Positions 48,638 to 63,600 of a DNA stretch of 64,000 nt are shown here, piece after piece. Positions within the stretch are counted from its first letter, which is position 1. Every line of letters begins with the position of its first letter. The translations under genes were made by a program, and so were the position numbers. The notes under the pieces are model-generated. The model saw only the letters and a program-made list of their open reading frames with translations, was not told the DNA's origin and made no database searches. The stretch covers positions 16,367,201 through 16,431,200 of the forward strand of contig NC_092670.1 in the NCBI RefSeq assembly GCF_964355755.1, written 5' to 3'. The stretch is from Antedon mediterranea. Lineage: Eukaryota; Echinodermata; Crinoidea; Comatulida; Antedonidae.

Positions 48638-51600
48638 CTGAAAGATATTGAAAAACATTGAAATATAAATATAGTTGTATTAAAGGGTATTTTATATTCT
48701 TACAAGCTCAGCCCTTGAACATGAAATATGATAAAATATATATATGACTCAGTAGTATAACAATAAAAAATCTCAAAGAGAGGGGATATTTTCATATTCA
48801 TTAAAACTTCTGTTTAAAAATCGATAAGAAGAGTTGATAATACATTTGTTTATGTGCAAGTGCATGTCTTTTTATCATGTTATGAGAGTGCAGTTAAAGA
48901 AACAGTATGTGTGTTCATCTGCACATGATTGAAGAAATTTAGTATAAAGGTTGAACCTTCTTTATCACACTAGTATTCAATATATAACTACTATTAAAAT
49001 ATATTAGAAAACGTTATTTATAATAGGTTATTGTGTTATTTATTTGTAGTAAGATTTGAATTAAACGATAAATGGTTTACGTAATAGTCGTAATTGTGTG
49101 CATCATTAGAAATATACTATGACTGTTAATTATTTAATTATTATTTAATATAGATTTATAGACGTGATGATGGCCAAGTTGCATGTATCATTCTCTGTAC
49201 CTCTTATTAAGAGGTTTCATGAGCGCATTAGTTAATTTTCATCCCATTGAGCATTGAGCCACTCTTGTGGCTTACATTACCAAGTGATTCAACTGGTGAA
49301 CACAGTGATAAACATCAGGGGCCTAAATGAACCAGAACACTGGGGTGACCTACTTATTTCAAAAGAGGAACTTAGGTTCTTTTAAGTGCACAGTAGCCCA
49401 AGAAGACTCGACTACATGAACCAATACACTGTTATGAATCTTCTACTCTCAAGAGTAAATTCTCTACACTAAACATTGAGCCCCTCCCTCAACTGCTTGA
49501 CCAATACAAATCTATAAAAATTAGTTATCCACTTTGAATATCACCTGTATGCAGATTGTTAAGAATCATTAAGAATTAGCGTGAATCCAGATGCAGACAT
49601 CTCTAAAGTGTGACTGGTTAGAGACTACTAGTTTACTTACATCAAAGAAAATCTGGTAAAAATCACTATATATCAACTATAAAAAATAATCACCAATTAC
49701 TATTAGAAAAATCTTTAAGACAATAAAACACTCCAATTACTTGACCTTTGACATGAAGTTATCAATATTCATTATGTTGATTATTTCAATGTAGCATGTT
49801 AGGTTGTGTAGAAAATGAACTCATGTCTAATAGCAAGTATACACCACACCATATTGTTCTGGTTGCAGATCAAGTCAAATAAGGATCGTAAACCATAGGC
49901 ATAGAGTAATTGTATTATGTGCACTTCAAAGAACCCAAAACTAACAATTTCCTTGGGTATGTTGTGTAGCCTTTCCCAGAAGACTTAGACATTAGACAAA
50001 CTGTGTAAAAACATTCACAAAACAGCAAAGCCCATATAAACCAAGAGTATTATGGGTAAAAACAATTTTACCTTCTATTACTAATATTTTGATTAAAAAA
50101 CCAAAAACAAGCAAAAATGACAATAAACTTGAAAAATGAATGTAGAAAATGTTGAGTAAAATGTAGAGAAGCGGCACTTAATTAAGTGAGAGCTTTGGAA
50201 GGAATGTGTACTTACCAAATTGACAGTTAGTACCAGAGTAACCTGCTTCACATAGACACAGATAAGAGCCTACTTGATTCTGACATGTACCTGCAACCTC
50301 ACAAGGATTACTAGAACACTCGTCAAAATCTGTCAAAAATAACAATGAAAATAAAAACGAATAATAATAACAAAATTGTGTACAGTAAAATTTGATAAGT
50401 ATTACTATCAGGTTATCTTACTGGGCTGGTTGCATAGTTATGGTAAATTTTGATAAATTTTACCAAATAGAGTCCAGAGCAATTTATCAAAATCATTGAC
50501 ACATCAATACACATGCATATTGTTATTTTGCAGGGATGCCACCACGCTGGTCGGTGGTGGACGGGCCCCAAATAAATGAACATTTCATATATTGTGACGT
50601 GAAAAATACACAACCAATAAGAACTCAGGAATATTTGATTTGCGCGAACACATTTGCTAGTGGAAAACAGGCTTTACATAAACATAAAAAGAAATAATCA
50701 ACAAATACATCATTTGCAAAACTGTAATAAACAATGTTAAATCTCCCATATACAAAAATAAATTTATCTTACCAATTTCGCATCGATCTCCACTTATTCC
50801 TGGATAACAGCTGCAGATATACCCATTGGAAGAATCTATGCATACACCATTATTTCCACAGGGATTACTTAAACATTCATTAACATCTGGAAAAAAAAAA
50901 TGATTTAACAAATTTATATTAAAAACCAGCCATCGGTAGCTTAAAAAATCCAATGTGGTTTATTCCTAGAAACACTAGGGGTGGTTACAGATGAAAAAAA
51001 ATGTTTAGTCTTAGTTGTCAATTCCTTATACAATATTAGGTTATCTTTACCAATATACATGTTGGATATGTTTCTAAACTGAGTTAAAACTAGCTAAAGA
51101 TTACTGGTAGCCGACTGGGCTACAAAAACCATACCTGTAGCACAATTTGCATCTGAATATCCTGGAGGACAAAAGCAAATGTATCCAGAATTTGAAAATG
51201 GTTGACATGTACCACCGTTTTGGCAAGGGGCTATGTCACAGTCGCTTTCAACAGCTAAAAACAAAATTTATAAAATGACGTCACTATTACAAACAGAAAA
51301 TGTAAAAAAGTATCTTGGCATGATACAGTACATTTTTTACTATAAAATACTTATGGTATTAATTAAATATGGGGTGAGGAAAAGGGGTGGAGGTAGTCGG
51401 GGTGGGGGAGGGAAGATCATAAACATCTATTTAGACAAATAGTCAATACAATTAAACATTTGATTGTAAATCAAAATGAAGGTAGGATAAAGAAGTAAAC
51501 TTACGTTGTTCACATTGTGCACCTATATATTCTGCTGGACAGAAACACACAAAGCTATTTACTTGATCAATACAATTACCCCCATTCAAGCAAGGTTGAC

Positions 51601-54600
51601 TTTGACATTCATCGCTATCTATTAAAAGATACAAAAAAATGCACATTATCATCACGATTATTTTAACAGGACTATTTTGTTTGAGTTGCATGACGAAGAA
51701 TAGACTAAAAAACATGGTCCTTCAAATCCAGCCATATGTTTTTTATTATGCTTTATTCATCAGCCCAGGGCATAGCACACAATTGCAAAATGTTTAGAAA
51801 AACCTGTTCAATGTACTCTAAACAATTAACCCAAATAATTCATAATAATAATAATAATAATAATAATTCCTCCTAAATTACCAAATACAATACAAAATAT
51901 GTGACATAAGTTCAAAACTTCATTTTATAATTTTTAGGCCCTCAGTGCCCTACTTCAAAATCCTGAATTAACCACTGTGTGTATAAAATATACTTTACCA
52001 ATGATTGGTGCAGGCGTCTTGATAAAGTCTTGACTATGAACATGAATAATAATGTTTTAGACTTACCTATTTCACACAAATCACCCTCATAGCCGACAGT
52101 ACAAGTACAGATGAAGGTTTCAGGTGAGGTTGCAATACAAGTTCCACCATATAAACAAGGATTCTCACGACAAATTACTAAAAACAAAATGAATCGGGAG
52201 TAATGAATTATCATTATCAAGAATCAAAAGGCAAATTACTAAAAAATTAGCTGTAGAGTTGTGTTGCATGCGACTAAAAATTATGCTGTGGGTATCAGTG
52301 GCTGTATTTCTATATAAATCGAACGATTGATTGATTGATTGAGACACAAATAAAATGAGCAAAACGCTAAATAAAAACGATAAAATAAAACAGCCAGAAC
52401 AAATTTTCAGAGTTTTCGGGCAACATTAACACTTCCTCAGTGCAATAATTATAAAGCTCTGTCTACACTTTCAAACTAGTTTGACAAAAAAGTGTGATGT
52501 CGCCAAATATGGTAGTGATATTCCCAAATATGGTAATGATATGACATCATCATGTCTATATATGGGTACATCATATTTTTTTGTCACATAAAGTGTGATA
52601 GTGTAGATAGAGCTTTATATAAGAAATATATCAGCAGAATAAAATATACAAATCAACATATTCTCTATTTGTCCTTTAAAACTAATATGATAATATTGTA
52701 CTTACTAGGTTCTTCGCAGTTGTTTCCCTGGAATGCTTTAGTACAACTACAATAATACTGGTTTACACTATTTAAACATGTGCCACCGTTCATACATGGT
52801 TGACTTTCACACTCATCAATATCTGCCGTGTAAAAAATTATACAAAATATGATAGTAAGTCGCAATTACTTCTGTTTCTTTTGATAAAAGGTAATTCAAC
52901 GCTTGATGGTTCAGAGGTATGGACCATAGTCAACTCCCCTAATACCAGACACCCTTGATCTGGCCTAATATGTCTGGTTTTCACTTTGAAAAAAAATGGG
53001 GACCTTTTGGATCTCAAGAAAAGTCTCGTTTTTGGTAGAGTTTCCTGTTTTCAGATATTCCAGTATTGGGCAGGTATAATTGGTTTGAAATCATACACAC
53101 AGAAGATTGAGTACATTGAATTTGCAATTTACAATCAGGTTATTCACTACCTACCCTACTGGAATTTACAATCAGGTTATTCACTACCTACCCTACTGGA
53201 ATTTACAATCAGGTTATTCACTACCTACCCTACTGGGATTTACAATCAGGTTATTCACTACCTACCCTACTGGAATTTACAATCAGGTTATTCACTACCT
53301 ACCCTACTGGAATTTACAATCAGGTTATTCACTACCTACCCTACTGGAATTTACAATCAGGTTATTCACTACCTACCCTACTGGAATTTACAATCAGGTT
53401 ATTCACTACCTACCCTACTGGAATTTACAATCAGGTTATTCACTACCTACCCTACTGGAATTTACAATCAGGTTATTCACTACCTACCCTACTGGAATTT
53501 ACAATCAGGTTATTCACTACCTACCCTACTGGAATTTACAATCAGGTTATTCACTACCTACCCTACTGGAATTTACAATCAGGTTATTCACTACCTACCC
53601 TACTGGAATTTACAATCAGGTTATTCACTACCTACCCTACTGGAATTTACAATCAGGTTATTCACTACCTACCCTACTGGAATTTACAATCAGGTTATTC
53701 ACTACCTACCCTACTGGAATTTACAATCAGGTTATTCACTACCTACCCTACTGGAATTTACAATCAGGTTATTCACTACCTACCCTACTGGAATTTACAA
53801 TCAGGTTATTCACTACCTACCCTACTGGAATTTACAATCAGGTTATTCACTACCTACCCTACTGGAATTTACAATCAGGTTATTCACTACCTACCCTACT
53901 GGAATTTACAATCAGGTTATTCACTACCTACCCTACTGGAATTTACAATCAGGTTATTCACTACCTACCCTACTGGAATTTACAATCAGGTTATTCACTA
54001 CCTACCCTACTGGAATTTACAATCAGGTTATTCACTACCTACCCTACTGGAATTTACAATCAGGTTATTCACTACCTACCCTACTGGAATTTACAATCAG
54101 GTTATTCACTACCTACCCTACTGGAATTTACAATCAGGTTATTCACTACCTACCCTACTGGAATTTACAATCAGGTTATTCACTACCTACCCTACTGGAA
54201 TTTACAATCAGGTTATTCACTACCTACCCTACTGGAATTTACAATCAGGTTATTCACTACCTACCCTACTGGAATTTACAATCAGGTTATTCACTACCTA
54301 CCCTACTGGAATTTACAATCAGGTTATTCACTACCTACCCTACTGGAATTTCTAGCCTAGCATGTGTAAGAGGGTCTAAACCAACATGTGCTCACCTTGT
54401 TCACAGAAAGTTCCCATATATCCCGGTGCACAATCACAAAAGCTGATGCCATCTGAACCTACTACACACATTCCTCCATTATGACACATTGTTGGTGTAC
54501 AACCTCCATCGGTAGCTGGTTTTGGAAAAAAAACATGCTGACGTAAGTATTACGAATAATATTCTTCATCAAACCGTTAGATGACTAATTACAAAATTAA

Positions 54601-57600
54601 TTATGCTTTCTAAACAAAGTTCACTTTTCAAAACTACTATCATCAATCATTATCAATAACATTATAAAGCTCTGTCTACATTATCAAGTTAGTTTAACAA
54701 AAAAAGTGTGATGTGCCCAAATATGGTAGTGATATGACATCACCGTGTCTATTTATGGGCACAACACATTTTGTTGTCACATAAAGTTTATAGTGTAGAC
54801 AGAACTTAGCATTTGCATTCAGAATATACATACAAGAACAGAACTGTCCAGTAAAGCCAGGCAGACAGGAACAAACTGTATTGCCTTGTGAGTCCAGGCT
54901 ACATGATCCAAGATTCTGACATGGGTTGGGATTACATGCACCTGGAATAACAAAAACACATTACAAGAATAATGGAAGAGACATAAATATTAAACATTTA
55001 GTTCTACCCATCGCAACAAGCATATGGCTGACTCACCTTATAGGAGGGGATGAAATCTAACTTGATACTTTGGTATTGTGGCATAAACAAGGATAGAACC
55101 ATATATCATTATATATATAAAATGTTGTCTTAAAGTTGGAAATTGTCAATATATACATACTTTGAGTTTCACAGTTTGTTCCAATATAATTGGTAGGACA
55201 ATCACAAGTATAACTTTCGACGACATCATTACATGTTCCTCCATTCAGACATGGGTTACTATCACATGGGCTAGTAGCTATAGTAAAAGAAAATATACAT
55301 ATTAATATAAAATCATGTCTTTACCATAGAGTTAGTATATTACAACTAGAGTCATGCAGCAACACAGGCATGGTGCTGGGTAATGGCATAGTAGATGCGA
55401 TTGTATTCAACTCTCTATATATAATAACTCTATGCTTATTTACAGCTACAGAAAATTCCTTTTCTTGCGAAAGGTCCATACTTTTTCGCTAAATAAATGT
55501 GAACTTGAATCGAAGTACAGCAAATAAATAAAAGGAAAAATTATATTTGTTCAGAATTGGGACAGAATTTGCTTCAATTTTGTCAAGAATACTCTCTTCT
55601 CTTTCAGTACTTTCAAATCAAATAAAAAATACTTTTCAGTTTGTGTAATTTCTTTACAGTTTACCAATGTTGTTTATATTTATATCAAGGTTTTGTAATA
55701 AAATCTTTATTACAGTATTATTAAATATTAGTCCTACTTACTTTGTATTTCATCATCCTGGAGAGTAATACTAAATCCTCTTGCAGTTATAGCATCATTT
55801 GAAATAAAACTAATAAACACTTTATTATCTGTAGAAATAAAGTTTTGCGGTTTATCTGGTCCCGAGTGTCTGACAACAAGCATTGATGTGTCGGCTGGGT
55901 TGTCGCCATTACCAACTTCCAACCAATCATTCATAAGCTCAGTTGAAAAATCGTTGAATATGACACGTATTCTACGACCTTCGGCAATTGTGATAGTCCA
56001 CAAACAGTTATCTCCGTTGTTGTAATTTTCAGGGTAGTTATTTGAAGTCAGTACTAAGTTGTCATTAGTTGGTATTGTGTAGTCATTTACACACTGGCTT
56101 TCTCCTAATATAGGAACATAAAAAGATAATATATAATTTATGATATTTCAAAGTGAGTGACTACTGTCGAAAAGAGCCATGAAACTATGCCAATGTTATG
56201 GCTGTATGTTGCCCCTGCCTTTAGCAACTTAACTCAACTTTAAGGAATTTGTCACTGTCAGTTTCATTACGAAAAAATTGGATCATTTATGTTACTCAAA
56301 AGTAATTAGTAACATATACAATAAAAAATATTTAAAATAAAACAATTGGAAAGAAAAATACAAGAGCTTTAGGTAAAAACATGAAACTATGATTACAAAC
56401 ATGAATTAACTTACGAATTTCACAGAAAGTTCCAGACCACTGCCCTTTACAAAGACATATGAATCCATCCACAAATGGAAAGCAATCACCACCATTAAGA
56501 CAAGTATCATTTTGACATTTCGACTCAACTGAAATTTAAAATTGTTACATTTATTCACATTATTTTGTGTGTTTTGGTTTCATTTTTAATTTATTTGTTC
56601 TGGACATGGTTATGTTCTGAAAATGATAAAGTAAAAAATGTATTTGTTCTGGATTGTACTAACTGGTTACTAGACATAAACATTACAGTATTTAATTTTG
56701 TTTATTTCTATAATTAATTTAATTGTGTACTTACACGTGTCACAGTTAAAGCCAGTATATCCAGGTTGACAATGTTTATTTCTATAATTAATTTAATTGT
56801 GTACTTACACGTGTCACAGTTAAAGCCAGTATATCCAGGTTGACAATGTTTATTTCTATAATTAATTTAATTGTGTACTTACACGTGTCACAGTTAAAGC
56901 CAGTATATCCAGGTTGACAATGTTTATTTCTATAATTAATTTAATTGTGTACTTACACGTGTCACAGTTAAAGCCAGTATATCCAGGTTGACAATCACAC
57001 ATGTAACTATTGGCTCCTTGGCTAAAACACACACCATTCACACAAGGATTACTTAAACAAGCATTTTTATCTAAAAACAGAAAACAGATATTTTTAGACT
57101 AAACTCAGTAGTTTAATACAATTACAACCCTGTTGGTGCAGTACCCGCTGCTTACTTGGGTTCGAATCTAACCACTAGCCATCAGCGCAAGCTCGGTGGT
57201 CTAGAGGTATGAACGATAGGCTAGGGATCGCGGGTTCGAATCCCACCCAAGAATTACTCAAATGTACTTAGTATGAAATACAAATTACGTCAGAGTAGGG
57301 CATCTGACCAATTACTCCCTGACGCAAAAGCTACTCCATAGTAGTTTAATACAATTACAACCCTAGACTAAACTCTAGGGAAATGAAGTATAAAATGATA
57401 AAATAAGTAAACATGTTTAAATAAAGATAATAGAAAGTTCTAAAAGTTCTTTTTGTTACATACCAAATTCACAGTTTGTTCCGTCATAGTCATCTGTACA
57501 AACACATGTATAAGAAGTACAAGCATCCTCACATGTACCTCCATTCTGACAAGGTGCGCTAACACAAGCAGAAACATCTAAACAAAATAATATAATTACA

Positions 57601-60600
57601 CTTGAATTTAAACTAGTATATGGCACAATGAAGTAAAACATACTGTGAACAACCAATTACCAAAATAAACTGTTACAGCTATGGTGTAAATTTGAATTAT
57701 AAGGAAAAAAACAAAGTGTACAAAATGGGATAGATGGGTAGATAACACAGTAAAATAAAAGCTTCCAAATATTGTAATAGGAATAGCAACGTTTTGGAGT
57801 AAATTTTAAACTATGTGATTTAAAAAAAATCAGTGCATCTATTGTTAACTGTAGCTATACACACAGAAATAGATTAGGCCACAACAATTATTGAACGGTC
57901 TCCATAATCATACCATTTTGACAGAATTGACCAGAATGACAAGAGTCACAAGCACAGATGAAGTTTTCAGGTGTTGGTACACATGTGCCACCGCTCACAC
58001 ACGGGTTATTGTCACATATATCTAACAAAGAAAAAAAAAGAAATAAACAAATGATAAATCTAACATTAAGGTCTATCATTAAACAAAATGCACAGTTAGT
58101 TAGGCTCTTCCATGTACAGTGATCTTGATATTTGTTAACATGTAAAAGGTAAAGGTGAGTCCCGTGTTCTCTGAACGTAGGGGAATGAGCTGTTAGGAGC
58201 ACATTGTACTAAGCCTCGGCATTATGTGGTAGGGTGGCCAGTTCCTTTCCACGCCGTCTTTTTTCTCCCTAGTATTTTCAACCAGGTACTCATTTTACAG
58301 CTGAGTGGACCGGGAGTTGTCGGGCATTGAACCCGGGTCTATCTGTACGACAGTCAAGTGTCCTAACCACTCGACTGTGTTAACATGTACCTAAAAAGGT
58401 GAGTTGAATAGTATGAAAATCGTCATCTTTCAACTCAAATGTCACCAAGACACATTTTTACATATTTTAACAAAAAGACCAATGAAATGTATTCATTATC
58501 TAATCTGCTAAATTAAACAATGTCATTTTATACTACTTACAATTTTGACAATTGTCTCCGGAATAACCGACAGCACATTCACAGGAGTAAAAAGAACACG
58601 AGTTTGTACACGTCCCTCCATTAATACATGGATTCCCATTGCAAGCATTGATTTCTAAAAGAAATGATGAACAGAATTAGTATTGCTTGTGAGAGTCTAA
58701 AGCTCTGTCTACACTACCACACTTTGTGACAGAAAAATGTGATGTGCCCATATATGGAAATGATGATGTCATATCACTACTACCATATTTGGACACAACA
58801 CTTTTTTTGTCAAACTAGTTTGATAGTGTAGACAGAGCTTAATAACAAACGATTACAAACAAAAATTTATCAGTTTGTAGAAATTGCAGCCTGACTATAA
58901 AGTAAAGCTGAATGAAGTAAAACCAGTTTATTATAACTATTATTTACAATATTTTTTATTTTTAGTAGTGTCTGGCTAAAAAATTTTTAAATGCTTACGT
59001 TCAGTGCAGAGTTGACCAGTCCAACATTCTTGGCATTGACATACAAAATCCTCTGTATCTGGGCAACCATTATTACAAACACCTCCATTTTGACATGGTG
59101 ATGAAGCACAGTTGTCTACAACTAAACAAATAACATACAATCGTTAATAATAATCAATATTATAATGTCAAAATATACCTTTAATGTTAGTTTTTATGTA
59201 TCTAATGACTTACGTATGTTACAGGTGCTGCCAGCCCAACATTCAGAACACTGACAGGTAAATTCACCACATGAGTTTCCTTGGACACAGTTACCTCCAT
59301 TCATACAGGGAAAGGCCGCACATGCATTTATATCTATAAATTAAATAATTTAATTTAAGTTAGCATTACGGCGTTCACTGGTTACTCAGATTGATTACAT
59401 TGAGGAGGTACACTTATGTTTTGTTAAGAGGGGAATTACTGCAGCAACCAAAGAGAAATTACTGCAGTAACTAAAGAGGAATTACTGCAGTAATAAGTAG
59501 TAGTAAGATGAATAAATACTTCATTAAGTCAAAAAAAAGTTACCTGTTTCACAGTTGGGACCAGATTTGCATACAGGACATGTACAGGTGTAACTACAGG
59601 TGTCTGTTGATGCATCTAGCTGGCACACACCTCCATTCAAACATGGGTTGTTAGGTTCACACAATGTTGCTTCTGAATTGAATAAAAACAAACAAACGAT
59701 TAATGATGTTCTACCACTATACTGGTTTGTGACAGTGTGCCACCTATGTTGTTAGTGCAATTACCTGTTTGGCATTGATTGCCACTGTAGCATGTTTGAC
59801 AGGTACAGGTGTACCCTTGACATAATCCATCAGGCACACATTCACCCCCATTAAAACATGGGTTGCTCTGGCATGGGTTCACATCTGAAATTTTTATTTA
59901 AAAAAAAAATTATATATATTTTTATTCAGCAATTATTTACCAAATATCATCTCTCTTAAGCTCTGTATACACTATCCTACTTTATGAGATAAAAACAAGT
60001 TATGTGCCCATATATGGACATGATATCACTTCTATATTTTGGCCACTGTCTGTCTGTGTAAACAGAGCTTTATATTACAAGGTGTGTATTAATTAGTGGT
60101 GAATCTTACTTGTTTGGCAGTTGGTTCCACCATAACATAGCGAGCACTGACATGAATAGGCTTGACAATTAAATGCATCTACGTCACATACCCCACCATT
60201 TTGACAAGGGCTGGTGGAACAACCATTCACACCTTGAGAAAAAAAAAAGAAATACAGTTTAAACTTCAATATACTAATAATAACAAATCCGAAGTTTTTC
60301 ACTTAACTAAACCAAGGACACTAAAGCTCTGTCTATACTATCAAACTAGTTTGACAAAAAAAGTGTGATGTTCCCAAATATGGTAGTGATATGACATCAT
60401 TATATCCATATATGAGCACATCATATTATTTTGTCATATAAAGTTTGATGGTGTAGACAGAGCTTTAAAGGAGTTTACAATCACTATGGTAACAAAAGAT
60501 TGACTGAATATCATAGCAACCCATGGACAGTTGTAAATACTAATAAAAAATGAGAACATTTTTACAAAACTTACTGATTTCACAGAAAATTCCTGTATAG

Positions 60601-63600
60601 CATTGTGCACATTGACATCCAAAGTAACCGCAATCATTAACCGCTGGGTAGCATTGACCTCCGTTTTGACACGGGTTACTCATGCATGAATTGGTATCTA
60701 ATAAACAAAAACAACCGTACTTAGAGACTATGTAAAGTGATACATTAAACTTTACATGACACCCTTTGGAAAGTTCAAAATGTCTGTTTTATTGTTGTCT
60801 TATTTTATTCAAATATTCAATAGTGTTGGTTATGTCTGATTATATGAGATGTTTTACAAACCGATTTCACATCGATCACCAGTATAGCAACCACTACATT
60901 GACATGTGTAGTCTCCACATCCAACTCCACTCTCAGAGCAAACACCTCCATTGAGGCATGGGTTCGGACTGCAGCCTTGTGTAGCTGCAATATAATATTC
61001 AACATAATTATAATGTGAATAAAACAATGGAGAAACTGTCACCACTTGACAATGGCAGAGGGCAGATTGTGTGGCAGTGAATGTGGATCTTCTTTACAAG
61101 ATGGCCGCATTGGAGTTGAAGATCTAGTCTTCGGCTTTAAGATCTTTGAATATATTACATCTTTCAGATGTGCTAAATTATTTCGATATCCAGGTCTAAG
61201 GGAGATGGTTGCATTTGACCAGTCCTGTAGTATCATTACAAATACCTCAATGGTCATTCCCTCTTCTGTTACAGTAAACTAAAGCCTAATACTTCATAAA
61301 CATATACTTTACCCATTTCACATCTGTCACCAGAGAAGCAACCAGTACATGTGCAGGTAAAGACTGAGCAGCTAACCCCAGATGTTGAGCACACTCCTTG
61401 ATTTAAGCATGGGTTTGATGCACAGGGATTAGACACTAACAACATAAACAAAATAATAATTTTAGTAAAAATGACTACTAATCATTTAAATCTGTACATG
61501 AACAATTTATTTTATAGAAAGTAAAAATATATTTGCTATTAAACTAACTTTTGGATTTCTCAAAAATGACATGTTTCTATATATCCTCATGTATCAATGC
61601 GATAGGGAAGATTTACTTGGATGCAATGCAAGGATGTAAGTCCTCCGCAAGTGCTTTGACTAATCGGACGATGGGTTATTCAATACTGTCTTGTGATTGG
61701 TCAACTCTTTTGCATTGCACCTACATTGTTGCTTAAGCAGAAGAAGTGCTGCAGTCCCCATCTTAAATATTGTTTGAGTAGAAAAAAATAAGTAGAAGTG
61801 AAGAGAATTTATAAACAAAACAACTTACATGTTTCGCAGAAGTCACCAGTGTAACAATCAGAACACTGGCAGCTGTAACTACTACATGTATTCACAGAAG
61901 ATATACAGGTTGCCCCATTCAAGCAGCCGTTGTTATCACAAGGATCCAAAACTATTAAAAGATAACATCATGTCAGTGTGAAAAGGAATTATTGTTATTA
62001 TAAGGATCCAAAACTATTAAAAGATAACATCATGTCAGTGTGAAAAGGAATTATTGTTATTATAAGGATTCAAAACTATTAAAAGATAACATCATGTCAG
62101 TGGGAAAAGGAATTATTGTTATTATAAGGATCCCAAAACTATTAAAAGATAACATAAAATCTGTGTGAAAAGGATTGCAATTACAAGGATCCAAAACTAC
62201 TAAAAGATAACATCTTGACAGTGTGAAAAGGAATTATGGTAGCTATTAAATGATTAAAACAGAAGCCACACTTTCACTCAAGATACATCTATTTATCTTA
62301 GTGAGCCTCAATCAATACTTGTTTTTATTAACCTATTTTGCTTAATTTGCAACTGCATAAGATGTAGACACATACAAAGCGGACAGAAAATGATAGTCTT
62401 TTGACACGTATAATGCCACTACTACACTGCCCAATTGTTCATTTTTCTAATTTTATATTCAACTTACATGTTTCACAACTGGGACCTGTAAAACATTCTG
62501 AACATCCGCAAGTATAGCCAGAACATTGTCCAACAACAACACACTGACCTCCATTTAAACAAGGGTTACTGGCACAAGGCTGTATACCTAGGAATTAATA
62601 TAAATTAAATATCAATATTTGCCTTTTAAATCAAAGCACAATAAAAAACGAAACAAAAAATGTGAATTATGATGTAATGATGATGGTAATACTGATGATA
62701 TGATGGTGGTAATGATGATGATGACTGTAATACTGATGATATGATGGTTGTAGTGATGACAGTAATGAAGATAATGATGATGGTAATACTGATATGATGA
62801 TGGTAATACTGATGATGTGATGGTAGTAATGATGACAGAATGATGATGATGCTGGTAATACTGATAATATGATGGTTGTAATGATGACAAAAATGATAAT
62901 GATGATGGTAATACTGATGATATGATGGTGGTAATGATGACAGTAATGATGATGACAATGATGATATTTATCATTTTGATGAAAATATAATAGCAAAACA
63001 CCATCAAAATAGAAGTTAGAAGTCAAAATTAGAAGAAAAACTCACTTATTTCACATGAATCTCCTTCCCAACAAGAAGCACAAGAACAGACATGGGTGTC
63101 ACACCCACCTTGGAAACATACACCACCATTCTGACATGGGTTATTTAAGCATGATCTTTGCTCTAAGCATTAAGTAAAGAAAAAGAATACCAAAAACATA
63201 AAAAAATTATCTCCCATAGAAACAGTAAAAAACAGAGAATATCCCATAAACAAGATAAAATTAACAGAACAGGAATTAAGTCAGTGAAAATGTAATTTAA
63301 AATAAATTTTACAAATAATGATTGCTGATAAATTAAATAAATCTCTTTCCACACCATCAAACTAGTTTGAAAAAAAAGTGTGATGTTCCCAAATATGGTA
63401 GTAATATGACATCATCATCACATAACGTTTGATAATGTAGACAGAGCTTAAAACAAATGTTTGTGGGAACACAACAAACTCCTAATGGATAATAGTGAGC
63501 CTTAAAATGGTAGTCTTCATCATCAGGAAAATAAAGAAAACAGGACAGGACATGCATTTTACAGGTGAGGAATGGTTCTGGTAAAAACTAATTTTTATTG

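Noticed and set aside
52986-54446. ORFs of 486 and 417 aa with repeating [15 protein letters not shown]-like units
   Set aside because: They are the three-frame reading of the 37-bp minisatellite in an intron. Frame openness follows from the unit having no stop and a length of 1 mod 3.
56700-56950. Extra short EGF exons in the 74-bp repeats
   Set aside because: Each unit holds only the 3' end of one EGF exon and no acceptor; read-through meets a stop.
57129-57260. A functional tRNA gene
   Set aside because: The A- and B-box-like sequences belong to SINE copies; a full cloverleaf with an acceptor stem could not be drawn.
61046-61282. 78-aa plus-strand ORF in an EGF-gene intron ([18 protein letters not shown])
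   Set aside because: It has no recognised family and no splice context. It may be an inserted fragment of something else, but there is not enough to call.
62612-63026. Three His/Ser/Tyr-rich ORFs of 110-131 aa
   Set aside because: They read through a TGA/ATG-type microsatellite in an EGF-gene intron; overlapping frames give the same composition.
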